Source: Leptotrichia wadei
GTDB taxonomy: Bacteria > Fusobacteriota > Fusobacteriia > Fusobacteriales > Leptotrichiaceae
Reading direction: 5' to 3'
Assembly (NCBI RefSeq): GCF_007990445.1
Contig: NZ_AP019841.1
Location: forward strand, 434,001-498,000
Length of the DNA stretch: 64,000 bases
In this document: positions 1 to 10,462 of the stretch, in pieces
How the letters are laid out: every line of letters starts with the position of its first letter
Numbering within the stretch: position 1 is the first letter of the stretch
Made by a program: the position numbers and the translations under genes
The notes under the pieces: generated by a model
Told to the model about the DNA's origin: nothing
The model's input: the letters and a program-made list of their open reading frames with translations, nothing else
The model's database searches: none

Positions 1-3000
1 GCAAAACCAAATACGAAGCATATCCTCACACTCTTTACGGAAACACGACAGAACTAGGATTAAAGCAAGAGCCAAATGCCTCAATCCCAGTATCAGCAAC
101 ACTTAATCCGTTGATACCAAAAGTAAAGCATGCTAATGTATCAATGGCTGTGGATATAAGTGAGTTGCCTTCGTTTACTCCAAGAACGGTTAATCCGCCA
201 GAAAAACCAAATATAGATACAACAGTAAGTGTTAATGCACCTACTTTTAGTCTGGCTGGAGAATCGCTTCAAAATGGTGGAGAACGTTTTTTTGATGCAA
301 ATAAAGGATTGAAAAAACTTAAAAATGGAGTAATGGAAATCTATGGTCCATCAGGAAGCATAATAGATGAAACAGGTGGAGGTGTAATTGAATCTGTTGC
401 AATACTTGGAGGTAATTTTGTTACAAGTAGGATAGATAACGGAAATAGTGCTTATCAAAATTATCCTTTTGGAGATGCATATCGTTATTTTGGTGTATGG
501 GAATATGCTTATTCAGATTACAGTATACAAAATGCTTTTTCTCAACATATGCAGTCTAATAATCCTGATTTAATAAATAAAGTAGATGGAGGAACAAGTC
601 CAATAGTGATTTCAGGGACACAAGGAACGGATTATTATATGAATACATCCAAACCTCTTGATCGAGCGTGGGCTTCGGGATCATACGGTTTTCCAGCATC
701 AATTCCTGATGCAAATGTGCCTGGATATCCTACAGCATCAGAACGAGCAGTTGTAATAGCACCTAATACAGTGGTGAGACATCTTAATAGATCTCAAACA
801 ATTACCGGGGCTAAATCAGGATTTATAAGAATGGCTAATAATATAGGTAATAATGGAAATCAGTCAGCAACTATGCTTAACAATGGAAATATATTATATG
901 CAAGAAATTTTAAAACTGAATCAAATCCTGAAATACATAGATCTAATATAGGTAAGACATATAATACACCAATAAGAGAACTAGTTCATTTAGATACACA
1001 TGGTGCAGCAGATATTTTAACACAAAGAAACAATTTAATGACCGCACTTGGCAATGCTGAAGTTTCAGGTGTTGCAACAGATGTTACAAGAGCTTATGAT
1101 GATTTTAAAGATATTGCTCTTGCAAAAGGACTTGAAAAATCACAAACTTTTATAAATAGTGGAACAACTGTTATTGAGGGAGAAAAAGTAGCTTTTTCTA
1201 ACAGTTATGATCATTCAAATAATATGCCAAATGGGAAATGGATGGCAACAGTTATAAATACAGGAAATATAACTATACATCCTATGTACGTTTTAGGAAG
1301 TAATGTTCATCCGACAGGTACAAATGGATATTATTCATTTGAAAAAGATGAACTTAATTCAGATGCGGCTGTATTTGTAGTGTCGCCTGAAGTATATTGG
1401 GTAGGTAATGGAACAAATCCAGCTAATGGAATTCCGCAATTATTATATAATTCAGGAAAAATAAATGTGTATAATAGAAATTCTGCAGTATTTTTTATTA
1501 ATCCTGATCCTTTTGAAAGAACACAGAATACTACTGCAAGAAGAGACATTACTATAGTTAATAGAAAAGAAAATGGTATAAAGATGTATGGTAATAAAGG
1601 GGTTGGAGTTTACATTAAAACACCAAATTATGTTAAACAATTAAATTTAGATTTCTCTGATACACAAGCATCTGCTGGTAATTTTTCTCCAATGACATTA
1701 TACGGAGATAACAGTATAGGTTTGTATATTGAAAAGATTGATGATGCAAATGATACAGCTGATAAACCCCCTACTACTGGTACTAGTCCTTTCTTTATTG
1801 CTAGTGATGTTGGAAAAAATACCTCTATCAAAAAAGCTAGCAGCCAAAATAAGTCAGTGGTTTATGGAAACTTTGCTGTTGATATAGGAGATAGTTCTGA
1901 TACTGGAAATCAAAAATATACATCTAGCAATCAAGTTACAACTAGTACAGTTACAAATACTACAACTATAACTCCAGGTTTAACAGAAGGAACTCCACAT
2001 GAATTTATATTGAATAACGTTGAAGTTGATAGTGCTGGAAATGTTGTAACCGATTCTAGCGGAAATCCTGTTGAGATTCCACAAATTGAGAACAGTTATG
2101 GTATTTTCTCAAACTACAATATAGATTTCAGTGATACAAGTGTTAGTGGAACAACAGGAATAAACAAATTCGGACATCAAATTAGAATTTTTGGAAATAC
2201 CAAAAATAATATCGGAGTGCTTACTGGAAATGATGCTGACTATAAACTTGGAGCAGGAAGTGTTGAGTTAAGTGGTGCAAATAGTATTGATAATACTGGT
2301 ATTTTAGTTGGTGGATCTATTGGAACTGGTGGAACTCCAAGCCATGAGACAGATGGAACAGTAACTGGAGATGTTGTAATGATTAAAGGAACAGCAACAG
2401 TAACACCAACTTCAGTAACTGGTGGAAGTGACAGAGGAAATAGAGCCATAACTGCTATTGGAAAAGATAGTAATAATAATCCTAATTCTGTTACAGTAAA
2501 TGCTGTTGATTCTGATAAAGCTACAAACTCAATAACACTTGTTGCTGATGAGGGAGCCCAAATTACTGTAAATGATCCTGCTGTTGGAAATACAGTAATT
2601 AGTACTCCTATAAGTGCAGGATTAAAAATCACAAATTCAGTTTTCAAAAATGATACAACTCGTTTAAGAGCAGATGGTTCATCTAAGGATAATGTTGGAG
2701 CTGCTTATGCTAATAAGAGTGCTACAATAACTATTAATAAAGCCAATCCTCAGTCGGTTGCTAATATTTCGATAGTAGGTGGAGTTGATGATAATACTAA
2801 GAAAAATGTAGGATTTGGATTATTTGCTGATAATAACGCTAAAATAAATGCACAAAATAACTGGATAAAAGTTACTAATGGAGCAACTAATATAGCATCA
2901 TTAGGTAATGCAGAGATTGACTTGAAAGGTGCGACTGTTGAGTATAAAGGTGAAGGATATGCACTTTATACCGATTCTACAAGTAAAATTTCTGGTGCTA

Positions 3001-6000
3001 TTAATATGAATAATGCGAAATTAGTGTTAGATGGAAAAGCTGTTGGGTATGTGCATTATCAAGATCAACCTAATATGATTAATGTTACTGGGATGGGAAT
3101 TGATATACTTGATGATGATGTGATAGTATCAGATTTAAGAAAATTATCAGGTCGAGTTTCTGTAGATGTTGAAAATAATGGTGCTCCTAATAGATTGGTA
3201 GATCAATTACTTGGAAGCGGAGTTGGAACTATTACAAGTTCAAATGGAAAGAGTCATTATAAATATGCAGTTGTAGATAATGCTGATATTAATATAAATT
3301 CAGCTGTTGACAAGGCTGATAATTCAGGTACTGATACAGATAGTGAAGTATTTACAAAAAGATTCTTATATCAAAATTCTAAGATTGATGTAACGGCAGC
3401 AGGTTCTGTTAAGGCTGAACTGGATGATATGCAAATGAAGGCGATAGATGTTAATCTTAAAACTCCTGTTGGTCTTGCAGTAACGGCAAGTGCACAGACA
3501 AAGGATAATGATACGACAGGAATTAATAATAGCGGTACGGTATCGGCTGATAAAACGGTTGGATCTGATAGAGGTGGAATTGGTCTGTATGTAGATTACG
3601 GATATATTAATAATAATGCTGCAGGAACTGTAAATGTTGAAAAAGGGACAGTAAATAATCCAAATGACAAGGCTATTGGAATATTTGGAACAAATAGCAC
3701 GAAGATAGTTAATGATGGAAAGGTAAATGCTGGAGGTAAAAAATCAATTGGTATTTTAGGGCTTTCTTATAGAATTGACTCAAAAACAGGGCTTGCAATA
3801 GATCCAAAAACTGAAACGTATTACGACAATGTGACTACACATTCTGGACATCATCCATTTGGAGTTGTTGATGTTGAAAATGGTGCGACTGGTAAGATTA
3901 CGATGGATAATGATGGCGCTGTTGGAATGTTTGTGAAGAATAACAGTACTGATAAAAACAGTTCTGGAAATTATGTTGTAACAAATGCTTCTGACATAAA
4001 AACTAAAAATGAAACACGTGGAGTAAATAAAGGTGAAATCACGATTAATGGAAACGACAGTTCAGTTGGAATGGGAGCGAATAACGGTATAATTACAAAT
4101 GCTAGCAGCGGTAAGATTAATGTTAATGGTACTAAGTCGGCAGGAATGTATGGAACGAATGATTCTGATTTGATAAATAATGGAGAAATTAATGTTGCGG
4201 CGACTTCTGCTGGAAATGAATCTATTGGAATGTATATTGATGATCAGGTTTCAACTATTGCAAATACTGGAAAGATTAATGTTGGAAAATCTTCTTATGG
4301 AATTTACGGAAAAGATGTCAATATGACAGATGGTGAGATTAATGTGGCTGATGACGGGGTTGGAGTTTATTCGACAGGTCCAAGTGTAAACCTTTCAGGT
4401 GGAAAGATTGATGTGGCAAATAATAACTCTGTTGGGGTATATATTGCAGATGACAGCAAGAATCCGCAAGCGACAACAGTTACATCATCTGTTGACATGA
4501 AGGTTGGAGATACAGATTCGTTTGGATACTTGATAACGGCTTCAAAGGCTAAGACAGACTTGACAATAAATCCGACAGCAAATCCTGTTCACGTTGGGGA
4601 AAAATCAGTGTATGTTTACTCTGGAGCGCCACAAAGCCTGGGAGGAAAGATTGTTAATAAATCAGATATTGTAATGGATAAGAATAATGGATATGGAATT
4701 TATTCTTCACAAGATGCTGAAAACTATGGAAATATTGACTTGAGAGCAGGTGTTGGAAATATTGGGGTTTACTCTACGCAAGGAAACAGCAAGAACTTCG
4801 GAGTAATTACAGTAGGTCCAAGTAATGTGACTAGCAAGCAGTATGGAATCGGAATGGCGACTGGATATTACAATGAAACTACAAAAGTCGCAACAAATGA
4901 AGGAACAATAGAAAATCATGGAACAATTAATGTTTCAGATGATAACAGTGTTGGAATGTATGCTGTGGGATCTAGCTCAAAGGCAATTAATAGAGGGACT
5001 ATTAACCTGAGCGGAAATAATACGACTGGAATGTATATTGACAGATTTGCGACTGGGGAAAATTATGGAACTATTCAGACAACGCCTACTGCAAATGGAG
5101 CAGGAATAAAGGGAGTAGTTGTAGCGAATGGAGGAGTAATTAAAAACTACGGAACAATAAATATTGTTGGAAACAAAAATATTGGTGTGTATGCATTCAG
5201 AGGAGATGTGACAGATCCGAATTATGTGCCTTATGAAGCGCATGGAACTGGAAACACTTCAACAAGACCTTATGTGGAAGGAACAGCAACTGACCAGAAA
5301 GTGACAGGGAAAGCGATTGTAAAAGTTCCGCCTGCATCACTGCCTAGCCCAGTTTCAATTTCAATAGACGGTGTAGATGTGGCGCCAGTAAAAGTTGATA
5401 CAAACATACCTTCGCCAGAAGCTCCAGAAGTATTGATAACTGACTTGTCAGGAGTAACAAGACTGAATCTGGAAACAGAAAAGATGGATCATAATCACAC
5501 ACATTCAAATGGGGAAATATCAACTATCGGAATGTATGTTGACACATCAGGAATAAATTACACAAATCCTATTCAAGGGTTGAATAATTTATCTGGACTG
5601 ACAGATGTTGACCTGATAATGGGTACGGAAGTTACTAAATACCTGAATGCAAAAGCGATTCAAATTGGAGATAATATTTTGAAGCCGTATAATGATGCAT
5701 TGGCGAGCGTTGTATCGACAGGGGTTACATTAAATGTAAATTCAGCAAGCCTGACTTGGATAGCACAGCCGGTGGAATCTGGAAACATAGCTGCTCCGAT
5801 AAAAACAGTATATATGGTAAAAATACCGTATACGGATTTTGCAAGCAAAAACGATGTTGACACAGAACATTTCCTTGATGGTCTTGAACAAAGATACGGA
5901 GTTGAAGATATCCATTCAAGAGAAAAACAAATTTTCAATAAGCTGAATGACCTAGGAAAAGGTGAACCGCACATATTTGCACAGGCTGTAAATGAAATGA

Positions 6001-6953
6001 AAGGTTACGAATACTCGAACACTCAGCAAAGAATAAATGCAACTGGAAATGCGCTGGACAAGGAATTTAAATATCTATGGAAGGACTGGAGAAATCCATC
6101 TAAGCAAAACAACAAGATAAAAGTGTTTGGAATGAAGGATGAGTACAAGACAAACACAGCCGGAGTAATTGACTATGACAGCAATGCCTGGGGAGTTGCC
6201 TATGTTCACGAAGATGAAAAAGTTCAGATGGGTAAATCAAGCGGATGGTATGCAGGAGCAGTTACAAACAGATTCAAGTTCAAGGATCTAGGAAAATCAA
6301 GAGAAGACCAGACAATGGTAAAACTTGGAATCTTTAAGACAATGTCGCCAAGAAAAGACTACAACGGAGCACTACAATGGACAGTTGCAGGAGACATCTT
6401 TGGAGGAATTAACAATATGCACCGTAAATACTGGGTTGTAGATGACACATTTGAGGCGAAGTCTACATACAGCTCTTATGGAGCGGCCTTGAAAAATGAA
6501 TTGGGATACGACATAAGAATGAGCGAAAGAACACATTTGCGTCCTTACGGGGCATTAAAGATGGAATACGGAAGATTTAACGACATAAAGGAAAACTCTG
6601 GACAAATGCGGCTAGAAGTTAAAGGGAACGACTATTTCTCAGTAAAACCTGAAGCAGGACTGGAATTCAAATATATTCAGCCATTGGCAGTAAGAACTCA
6701 GTTATCAGTAGGATTGACAGTGGCCTATGAAAATGAAATTGGCAAGCTGAATAAATTGAACCAGGCAAGAGTAAGATATACAACAGCTGACTGGTATAAC
6801 TTGAGAAGTGAGAAGGAAGACAGAAGAGGAAACGGCAAATTCGATCTTAACATAGGTGTAGACAACACAAGATTTGGTGTTACGGTAAATGCCGGATATG
6901 ACACTAAAGGAAACAATGTTAGAGGAGGAATCGGATTCAGGGCTATTTACTAA
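1..6953 (+). CDS. Giant autotransporter adhesin, 5'-truncated by window edge
   Basis: Type V secreted surface protein; the reading frame is already open at the left edge (codons from base 3), so the first possible start in the window (TTG at 111) is not the true start and the signal peptide lies upstream. More than 2,300 residues are visible. The passenger is rich in N, G, T and D, with many degenerate beta-helix-like repeats ending in motifs such as GIGMY, SVGMYA and NIGVYA (about bases 3500-5200). A helical linker follows (about 5860-6100), then a C-terminal barrel (about 6180-6953) with alternating aromatic/hydrophobic strands ending in GGIGFRAIY; a terminal aromatic residue fits BamA recognition. 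Known family role: adhesion or cell-cell contact; the specific ligand cannot be told. A hairpin and a strong terminator follow. Confidence 0.9.
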   Translation, partial: KTKYEAYPHTLYGNTTELGLKQEPNASIPVSATLNPLIPKVKHANVSMAVDISELPSFTPRTVNPPEKPNIDTTVSVNAPTFSLAGESLQNGGERFFDANKGLKKLKNGVMEIYGPSGSIIDETGGGVIESVAILGGNFVTSRIDNGNSAYQNYPFGDAYRYFGVWEYAYSDYSIQNAFSQHMQSNNPDLINKVDGGTSPIVISGTQGTDYYMNTSKPLDRAWASGSYGFPASIPDANVPGYPTASERAVVIAPNTVVRHLNRSQTITGAKSGFIRMANNIGNNGNQSATMLNNGNILYARNFKTESNPEIHRSNIGKTYNTPIRELVHLDTHGAADILTQRNNLMTALGNAEVSGVATDVTRAYDDFKDIALAKGLEKSQTFINSGTTVIEGEKVAFSNSYDHSNNMPNGKWMATVINTGNITIHPMYVLGSNVHPTGTNGYYSFEKDELNSDAAVFVVSPEVYWVGNGTNPANGIPQLLYNSGKINVYNRNSAVFFINPDPFERTQNTTARRDITIVNRKENGIKMYGNKGVGVYIKTPNYVKQLNLDFSDTQASAGNFSPMTLYGDNSIGLYIEKIDDANDTADKPPTTGTSPFFIASDVGKNTSIKKASSQNKSVVYGNFAVDIGDSSDTGNQKYTSSNQVTTSTVTNTTTITPGLTEGTPHEFILNNVEVDSAGNVVTDSSGNPVEIPQIENSYGIFSNYNIDFSDTSVSGTTGINKFGHQIRIFGNTKNNIGVLTGNDADYKLGAGSVELSGANSIDNTGILVGGSIGTGGTPSHETDGTVTGDVVMIKGTATVTPTSVTGGSDRGNRAITAIGKDSNNNPNSVTVNAVDSDKATNSITLVADEGAQITVNDPAVGNTVISTPISAGLKITNSVFKNDTTRLRADGSSKDNVGAAYANKSATITINKANPQSVANISIVGGVDDNTKKNVGFGLFADNNAKINAQNNWIKVTNGATNIASLGNAEIDLKGATVEYKGEGYALYTDSTSKISGAINMNNAKLVLDGKAVGYVHYQDQPNMINVTGMGIDILDDDVIVSDLRKLSGRVSVDVENNGAPNRLVDQLLGSGVGTITSSNGKSHYKYAVVDNADININSAVDKADNSGTDTDSEVFTKRFLYQNSKIDVTAAGSVKAELDDMQMKAIDVNLKTPVGLAVTASAQTKDNDTTGINNSGTVSADKTVGSDRGGIGLYVDYGYINNNAAGTVNVEKGTVNNPNDKAIGIFGTNSTKIVNDGKVNAGGKKSIGILGLSYRIDSKTGLAIDPKTETYYDNVTTHSGHHPFGVVDVENGATGKITMDNDGAVGMFVKNNSTDKNSSGNYVVTNASDIKTKNETRGVNKGEITINGNDSSVGMGANNGIITNASSGKINVNGTKSAGMYGTNDSDLINNGEINVAATSAGNESIGMYIDDQVSTIANTGKINVGKSSYGIYGKDVNMTDGEINVADDGVGVYSTGPSVNLSGGKIDVANNNSVGVYIADDSKNPQATTVTSSVDMKVGDTDSFGYLITASKAKTDLTINPTANPVHVGEKSVYVYSGAPQSLGGKIVNKSDIVMDKNNGYGIYSSQDAENYGNIDLRAGVGNIGVYSTQGNSKNFGVITVGPSNVTSKQYGIGMATGYYNETTKVATNEGTIENHGTINVSDDNSVGMYAVGSSSKAINRGTINLSGNNTTGMYIDRFATGENYGTIQTTPTANGAGIKGVVVANGGVIKNYGTINIVGNKNIGVYAFRGDVTDPNYVPYEAHGTGNTSTRPYVEGTATDQKVTGKAIVKVPPASLPSPVSISIDGVDVAPVKVDTNIPSPEAPEVLITDLSGVTRLNLETEKMDHNHTHSNGEISTIGMYVDTSGINYTNPIQGLNNLSGLTDVDLIMGTEVTKYLNAKAIQIGDNILKPYNDALASVVSTGVTLNVNSASLTWIAQPVESGNIAAPIKTVYMVKIPYTDFASKNDVDTEHFLDGLEQRYGVEDIHSREKQIFNKLNDLGKGEPHIFAQAVNEMKGYEYSNTQQRINATGNALDKEFKYLWKDWRNPSKQNNKIKVFGMKDEYKTNTAGVIDYDSNAWGVAYVHEDEKVQMGKSSGWYAGAVTNRFKFKDLGKSREDQTMVKLGIFKTMSPRKDYNGALQWTVAGDIFGGINNMHRKYWVVDDTFEAKSTYSSYGAALKNELGYDIRMSERTHLRPYGALKMEYGRFNDIKENSGQMRLEVKGNDYFSVKPEAGLEFKYIQPLAVRTQLSVGLTVAYENEIGKLNKLNQARVRYTTADWYNLRSEKEDRRGNGKFDLNIGVDNTRFGVTVNAGYDTKGNNVRGGIGFRAIY

Positions 6954-6994
6954 TTCTGGATTGCTTTAAAAACAGAACAATATTAGGATTTTAT

Positions 6995-7019
6995 GGCAAG
7001 GGGGAGGTTTCTCCTTGCC
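6995..7019. repeat. GCAAGGGG-type intergenic hairpin
   Basis: Stem GGCAAGG/CCTTGCC (6995-7001 with 7013-7019). No T tract follows, so it is not a standard terminator. Similar GC-rich palindromes starting GCAAGGGG or AGGGG recur at 12722, 18910 and 36725. Confidence 0.5.
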
Positions 7020-7059
7020 TGTTAAGATTAATAAAGATTTTAGCGTAAATTTTTATAAA

Positions 7060-7112
7060 AATAGCACAAAAATTCATGATTAAAAGCATAGAATGAATTG
7101 TGCTATTTTTTA
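7060..7112 (+). terminator. Rho-independent terminator of the autotransporter gene
   Basis: Long stem: AATAGCACAA plus AATTCAT (7060-7077) pairs with ATGAATTGTGCTATT (7093-7107), followed at once by a T run. Confidence 0.85.
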
Positions 7113-7290
7113 TTTATAGAAAAATGATGTAGACTAGCCATAGGTTGTAGAATTTGCGGAAATGAGCAATCCTACAAAAATAAAAAAAACATAGTAATTA
7201 GTTGAGAATGATTATGAAATAAATATTATAAAAATTTGTTCCTGTTTTTAAAAGGGGTTTAGTATTAATTTTGAATAGGTTCAAGCATAC

Positions 7291-7319
7291 TTTACAAACT
7301 TCCAAATTTGAAGTATAAT
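7291..7319 (+). promoter_or_regulatory. Predicted sigma-70-type promoter for folC
   Basis: TTTACA (7291-7296), 17-nt spacer, TATAAT (7314-7319). It lies about 65 nt upstream of the folC start. The rest of 7113-7290 is A/T-rich with no supported gene. Confidence 0.7.
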
Positions 7320-7385
7320 AAAAAAAATTAAAGAAAGGTTGATAACACAAAGAATCTTACTTCTTGGCAAAAAATAAATAAAAAA

Positions 7386-8765
7386 ATGAAAAACGATAAA
7401 ACAAAAATAGATGAAATTTTAGAAAAAATTTTTAATATGAGAACAATTAATAAGAGAATAACAAAGGAATCTTTAAATCAGAATAACGAAAAACTGAAAA
7501 AAATTTATGAATTACTAGGAAAACCTTGTGAAAATAAGAAAATTGTTCATATTGCAGGGACAAATGGAAAGGGCTCAACAGCGACATTTTTAGAAAACAT
7601 TTTTTTTGCAGCCGGATATTCGGTTGCTAAATTTACTTCACCGCATATTTTACGATTTAATGAAAGAATTTTGGTAAATAAAGAGATGATTTCAGATGAG
7701 GATGTTGTGAAATATTGTGAAGCTGTTATGAATGTTCTGGAAGAAAATGGATTGCAGATAAATTTTTTTGAAATAGCAACTTTCGTAGCCTTACTTTATT
7801 TTAAAGAAAAAAATCCTGATTTCATATTTCTGGAAACTGGGCTAGGCGGAAGATACGATGCCACAAATATTGTAAAGTCAACAATAGCGGCTATAACAAA
7901 TGTGAGTTTTGACCATGTCGCTCTTTTGGGAAATTCACTTGAAAAAATTGCAGATAGAAAAGCTGGGATTATAAAAAATAGGCAGCTTTGTATTTATGCT
8001 CAGAATTTGGCTGAACTGGAAGAGGCTGTGAAAAGGGAAACAGATAATTCGGTAAATGTTTTGGAAAAATATAAAGGTTTTCAAGCTGAATTGGATAATC
8101 AAAATTATAATACAATTGTGAAAATTGTTGAAAATGAAAATTCTAAAGAATCTGGAAATATTGAAAAGTCTGAAAACATTGAAAAAATTAATAATAATAA
8201 AAATAATTTAGAAAAAACATTTGTTCTGCCACTTTTTGGAAAATTTCAAGCAAATAATTTTTTAATTGCCTATGAGATTGCAAAAATTTATGGAATTAGT
8301 GACAAAGTTATTCAAAAGGGGCTTGATGAAATTTCATTGGCTGGACGGTTTGAGATTTTTTCAAAAAATCCTGCAACAATTTTAGATGTTGCTCATAATG
8401 ATGATTCTGTAAAGGTCTTGACAGAAAATTTGAACGAACTTTTTAAAGATGATGAAGTGATTTTTGTTCTTTCAGTACTCGGAACAAAGGATATTGCAAA
8501 TATTTTTAAAAGAATCTTGGAAAAAAATTATAAAATTTTCATAACTTCCCTAAAAGAAGTTACCTATGGGCTATCTGCTGAAGAAATAAAGAAAAATCTG
8601 GAAAATTCAAGTATTTCTACAAAAAATATTATTTTTGAAGATGAAATTTTACAGGCTTATAATCAGGCAAAGGAAATGGTTTTGAAAAAGGATAATTCGT
8701 ATAAGGTGATTGTGGTTTGCGGATCTTTTTATGAGATTGCGAAGTTTAAAAAATTGTTTTTGTAA
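7386..8765 (+). CDS. folC: Bifunctional folylpolyglutamate/dihydrofolate synthase
   Basis: ATP-dependent cytoplasmic ligase that adds glutamate to dihydropteroate or folates. The P-loop HIAGTNGKGSTATF lies near residue 56. The Mur-ligase-like central domain has the ETGLGGRYDATN motif and the SFDHVALLGNS segment, and the C-terminal domain begins near LDVAHNDDSVK (usual family motif DxAHNP, so P is replaced by D). Length 459 aa is slightly above the usual 420-440; the extra is a low-complexity N/K/E insert near residues 245-275. The Shine-Dalgarno is weak. A second ATG at 7437 (MRTINKR) is possible, but the family alignment favours the longer form. Single-gene unit between its own promoter and a hairpin terminator. 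Confidence 0.93.
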   Translation: MKNDKTKIDEILEKIFNMRTINKRITKESLNQNNEKLKKIYELLGKPCENKKIVHIAGTNGKGSTATFLENIFFAAGYSVAKFTSPHILRFNERILVNKEMISDEDVVKYCEAVMNVLEENGLQINFFEIATFVALLYFKEKNPDFIFLETGLGGRYDATNIVKSTIAAITNVSFDHVALLGNSLEKIADRKAGIIKNRQLCIYAQNLAELEEAVKRETDNSVNVLEKYKGFQAELDNQNYNTIVKIVENENSKESGNIEKSENIEKINNNKNNLEKTFVLPLFGKFQANNFLIAYEIAKIYGISDKVIQKGLDEISLAGRFEIFSKNPATILDVAHNDDSVKVLTENLNELFKDDEVIFVLSVLGTKDIANIFKRILEKNYKIFITSLKEVTYGLSAEEIKKNLENSSISTKNIIFEDEILQAYNQAKEMVLKKDNSYKVIVVCGSFYEIAKFKKLFL

Positions 8766-8857
8766 TATTTTTTTCGTAAAATAGTAAAAAAATAAATTAT
8801 TAGGCAGATTTTTTAACAAATTTGTGGAATAGAAAATTTTAAATAATATTGTTTAAT

Positions 8858-8880
8858 AGGGGGTTAATGCCCCTTATTTT
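8858..8880 (+). terminator. Terminator downstream of folC
   Basis: Stem AGGGG/CCCCT (8858-8862 with 8870-8874) followed by TATTTTT. Confidence 0.65.
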
Positions 8881-9059
8881 TAAATAAATTAAAAAAAATT
8901 AATAAAAATATTATCTCTCTTTTATTTTTGAAAAAATATGTTATACTTATAATAGGGAAAATGTACTTTGATAATAAAAGTTTAATCTTAAATCTTGCTT
9001 AGTGGTCATAAATTTTAGTAGCTAGAAAGAACAGATTATAATTAAAAAAAGAGGAAAAT

Positions 9060-9662
9060 ATGGAAAAATATGCTATGTTCAGAGGAAAAGTTGTGGATAA
9101 GTGGTATGATTTTGACAAGAGGGCTCATTATCATATTGTGGCTGTGGATAAAAATGGGAAAAAGTATGATTTGGCAGTTAATATCGGGAGTATTTATGAG
9201 AAGAAAAATGAGATTATTTCTTCAAATTTGAGGGTATACTACAGGAAAAATTATTTTTGTGAAGAAAGTGTGATTTCTAAGATGCTGTTACAGGAATCTG
9301 GAATTACAGAATGTGATAAAGATTTATGTTTGGATTATGTAAGAATGAAATTGTTTCCGCATAATGAAATGATTCAGATGAAGGGATTTGATGAGAAACA
9401 CGTGTATTTGACGGAGATTATTGAAAAATATGTTGAAAAGTCTAAAAATAATGATAATTATGAGGTATTTGCATTTGGAAGGCTTTATGCTAATGGTAAA
9501 GGGCTGCATGATATTCACTTAAATCAGGGGAGTACAGGTAAATTCAAAAAAAATGATGCCAAGTATTCAGATGGAGGATTATTTTTTAGAAATAGACAAA
9601 GTAATAGAATTATAGCCATATTTATTGCATTTGTTACTCAAAATCCAGATAAAAGTATTTAA
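9060..9662 (+). CDS. DUF2278 (YukJ-like) family protein
   Basis: Cytoplasmic protein of unknown function. Family hallmarks visible in order: RGKVVDKWYDF and AHYHIVAVD near the N terminus, AVNIGS, LCLDYVRMKLF mid-protein, FAFGRLYANGKGLHDIHLNQG, and near the C terminus SDGGLFFR followed by AIFIAFVTQNPDKS. The length (200 aa) is typical of the family. Clear GAGGA Shine-Dalgarno just before the ATG; a -10-like TATAAT sits at 8948-8953 without a convincing -35. It ends 20 nt before the DUF4240 gene, so the two are probably co-transcribed. The family assignment is by motif recall; no biochemical role can be read from the sequence. Confidence 0.75.
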   Translation: MEKYAMFRGKVVDKWYDFDKRAHYHIVAVDKNGKKYDLAVNIGSIYEKKNEIISSNLRVYYRKNYFCEESVISKMLLQESGITECDKDLCLDYVRMKLFPHNEMIQMKGFDEKHVYLTEIIEKYVEKSKNNDNYEVFAFGRLYANGKGLHDIHLNQGSTGKFKKNDAKYSDGGLFFRNRQSNRIIAIFIAFVTQNPDKSI

Positions 9663-9682
9663 AAAGGGGAGTGTGATAAAAA

Positions 9683-10345
9683 ATGCCTATAAAAATAAAA
9701 AAAACTGATGAAACGAAACTTAAAATGAAAAGGGAGGACTTTTGGAAATATATTTTTATTTCACATGAAAAGGCTAAAAATAATAATGAATTTACAGATT
9801 ATTTGATAGATATTCTATCTAAAAAAACAGATGAAGAAATTTTTGATTTTGAAATAATTACTGTTGAGTTGATGCAGGAGAGCTATAACGAAAAGTTATG
9901 GTGCGCTTCGTATCTTGTAAATGGTGATACTGCGAGCTGGAGCTTTGATTTTTTCAGACTTTGGCTTATTTCACAAGGGGAAAAGATATTTTATTCAATT
10001 ATGAAGAATCAGGATAATTTGTCAGAATATATAAATGTATCATTTGAAACAAAGTTAATGACAAACTATTTTGAAAATGAAAATTTTGCTTTTATTTCAG
10101 CTTATGCCTTTGCCAGAAAAAACGATTCACATGAAATTTTAAATAAAGAAAGTTATAAAATTAATGATAAAACTATTTTTAGGGATGATTTTATTGATAA
10201 TTATAATAAAAAATTAAATGAATACAAAAGAAAAATAGGCTATATAAATAAAAAATATCCAAAAATAACATTTCACTGGTGTACACAATTTCCAAGCAGC
10301 ATGAAGGAAGTTTGTCCAGCTTTGTTTAAAAAAATGTATTTTTAA
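9683..10345 (+). CDS. DUF4240 domain-containing protein
   Basis: Protein of unknown function, 220 aa. DUF4240 signature pieces: EDFWKYIF near residue 19, a KKTDEEIFDFE segment, LWCASYLVNGD and FDFFRLWLISQGEKIF around residues 73-108. The C-terminal half (KINDKTIFRDDFIDNY onward) is K/N-rich and has no recognised motif. It lies 20 nt after the DUF2278 gene with an AAAAGGGGAG ribosome site and appears to be its operon partner. Confidence 0.65.
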   Translation: MPIKIKKTDETKLKMKREDFWKYIFISHEKAKNNNEFTDYLIDILSKKTDEEIFDFEIITVELMQESYNEKLWCASYLVNGDTASWSFDFFRLWLISQGEKIFYSIMKNQDNLSEYINVSFETKLMTNYFENENFAFISAYAFARKNDSHEILNKESYKINDKTIFRDDFIDNYNKKLNEYKRKIGYINKKYPKITFHWCTQFPSSMKEVCPALFKKMYF

Positions 10346-10401
10346 ATTTAATAAAAAATTAAAATGATTGTTAAAAAAGTAACAAAAATTCTTCTTAAAG
10401 G

Positions 10402-10430
10402 TTGAAATATTAACAAATATGTTTTAAAAT
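10402..10430 (+). promoter_or_regulatory. Predicted promoter of the ECF transporter operon
   Basis: TTGAAA (10402-10407), 17-nt spacer, TAAAAT (10425-10430), about 30 nt before the S-component Shine-Dalgarno AAGGAGG. Confidence 0.7.
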
Positions 10431-10462
10431 ATATGTAAATAAATTTTTAAGGAGGCAAAAAA

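Noticed and set aside
2240-2647. 135-codon minus-strand frame in the autotransporter
   Set aside because: Antisense shadow of the repetitive N/G/T-rich passenger, no ribosome site.
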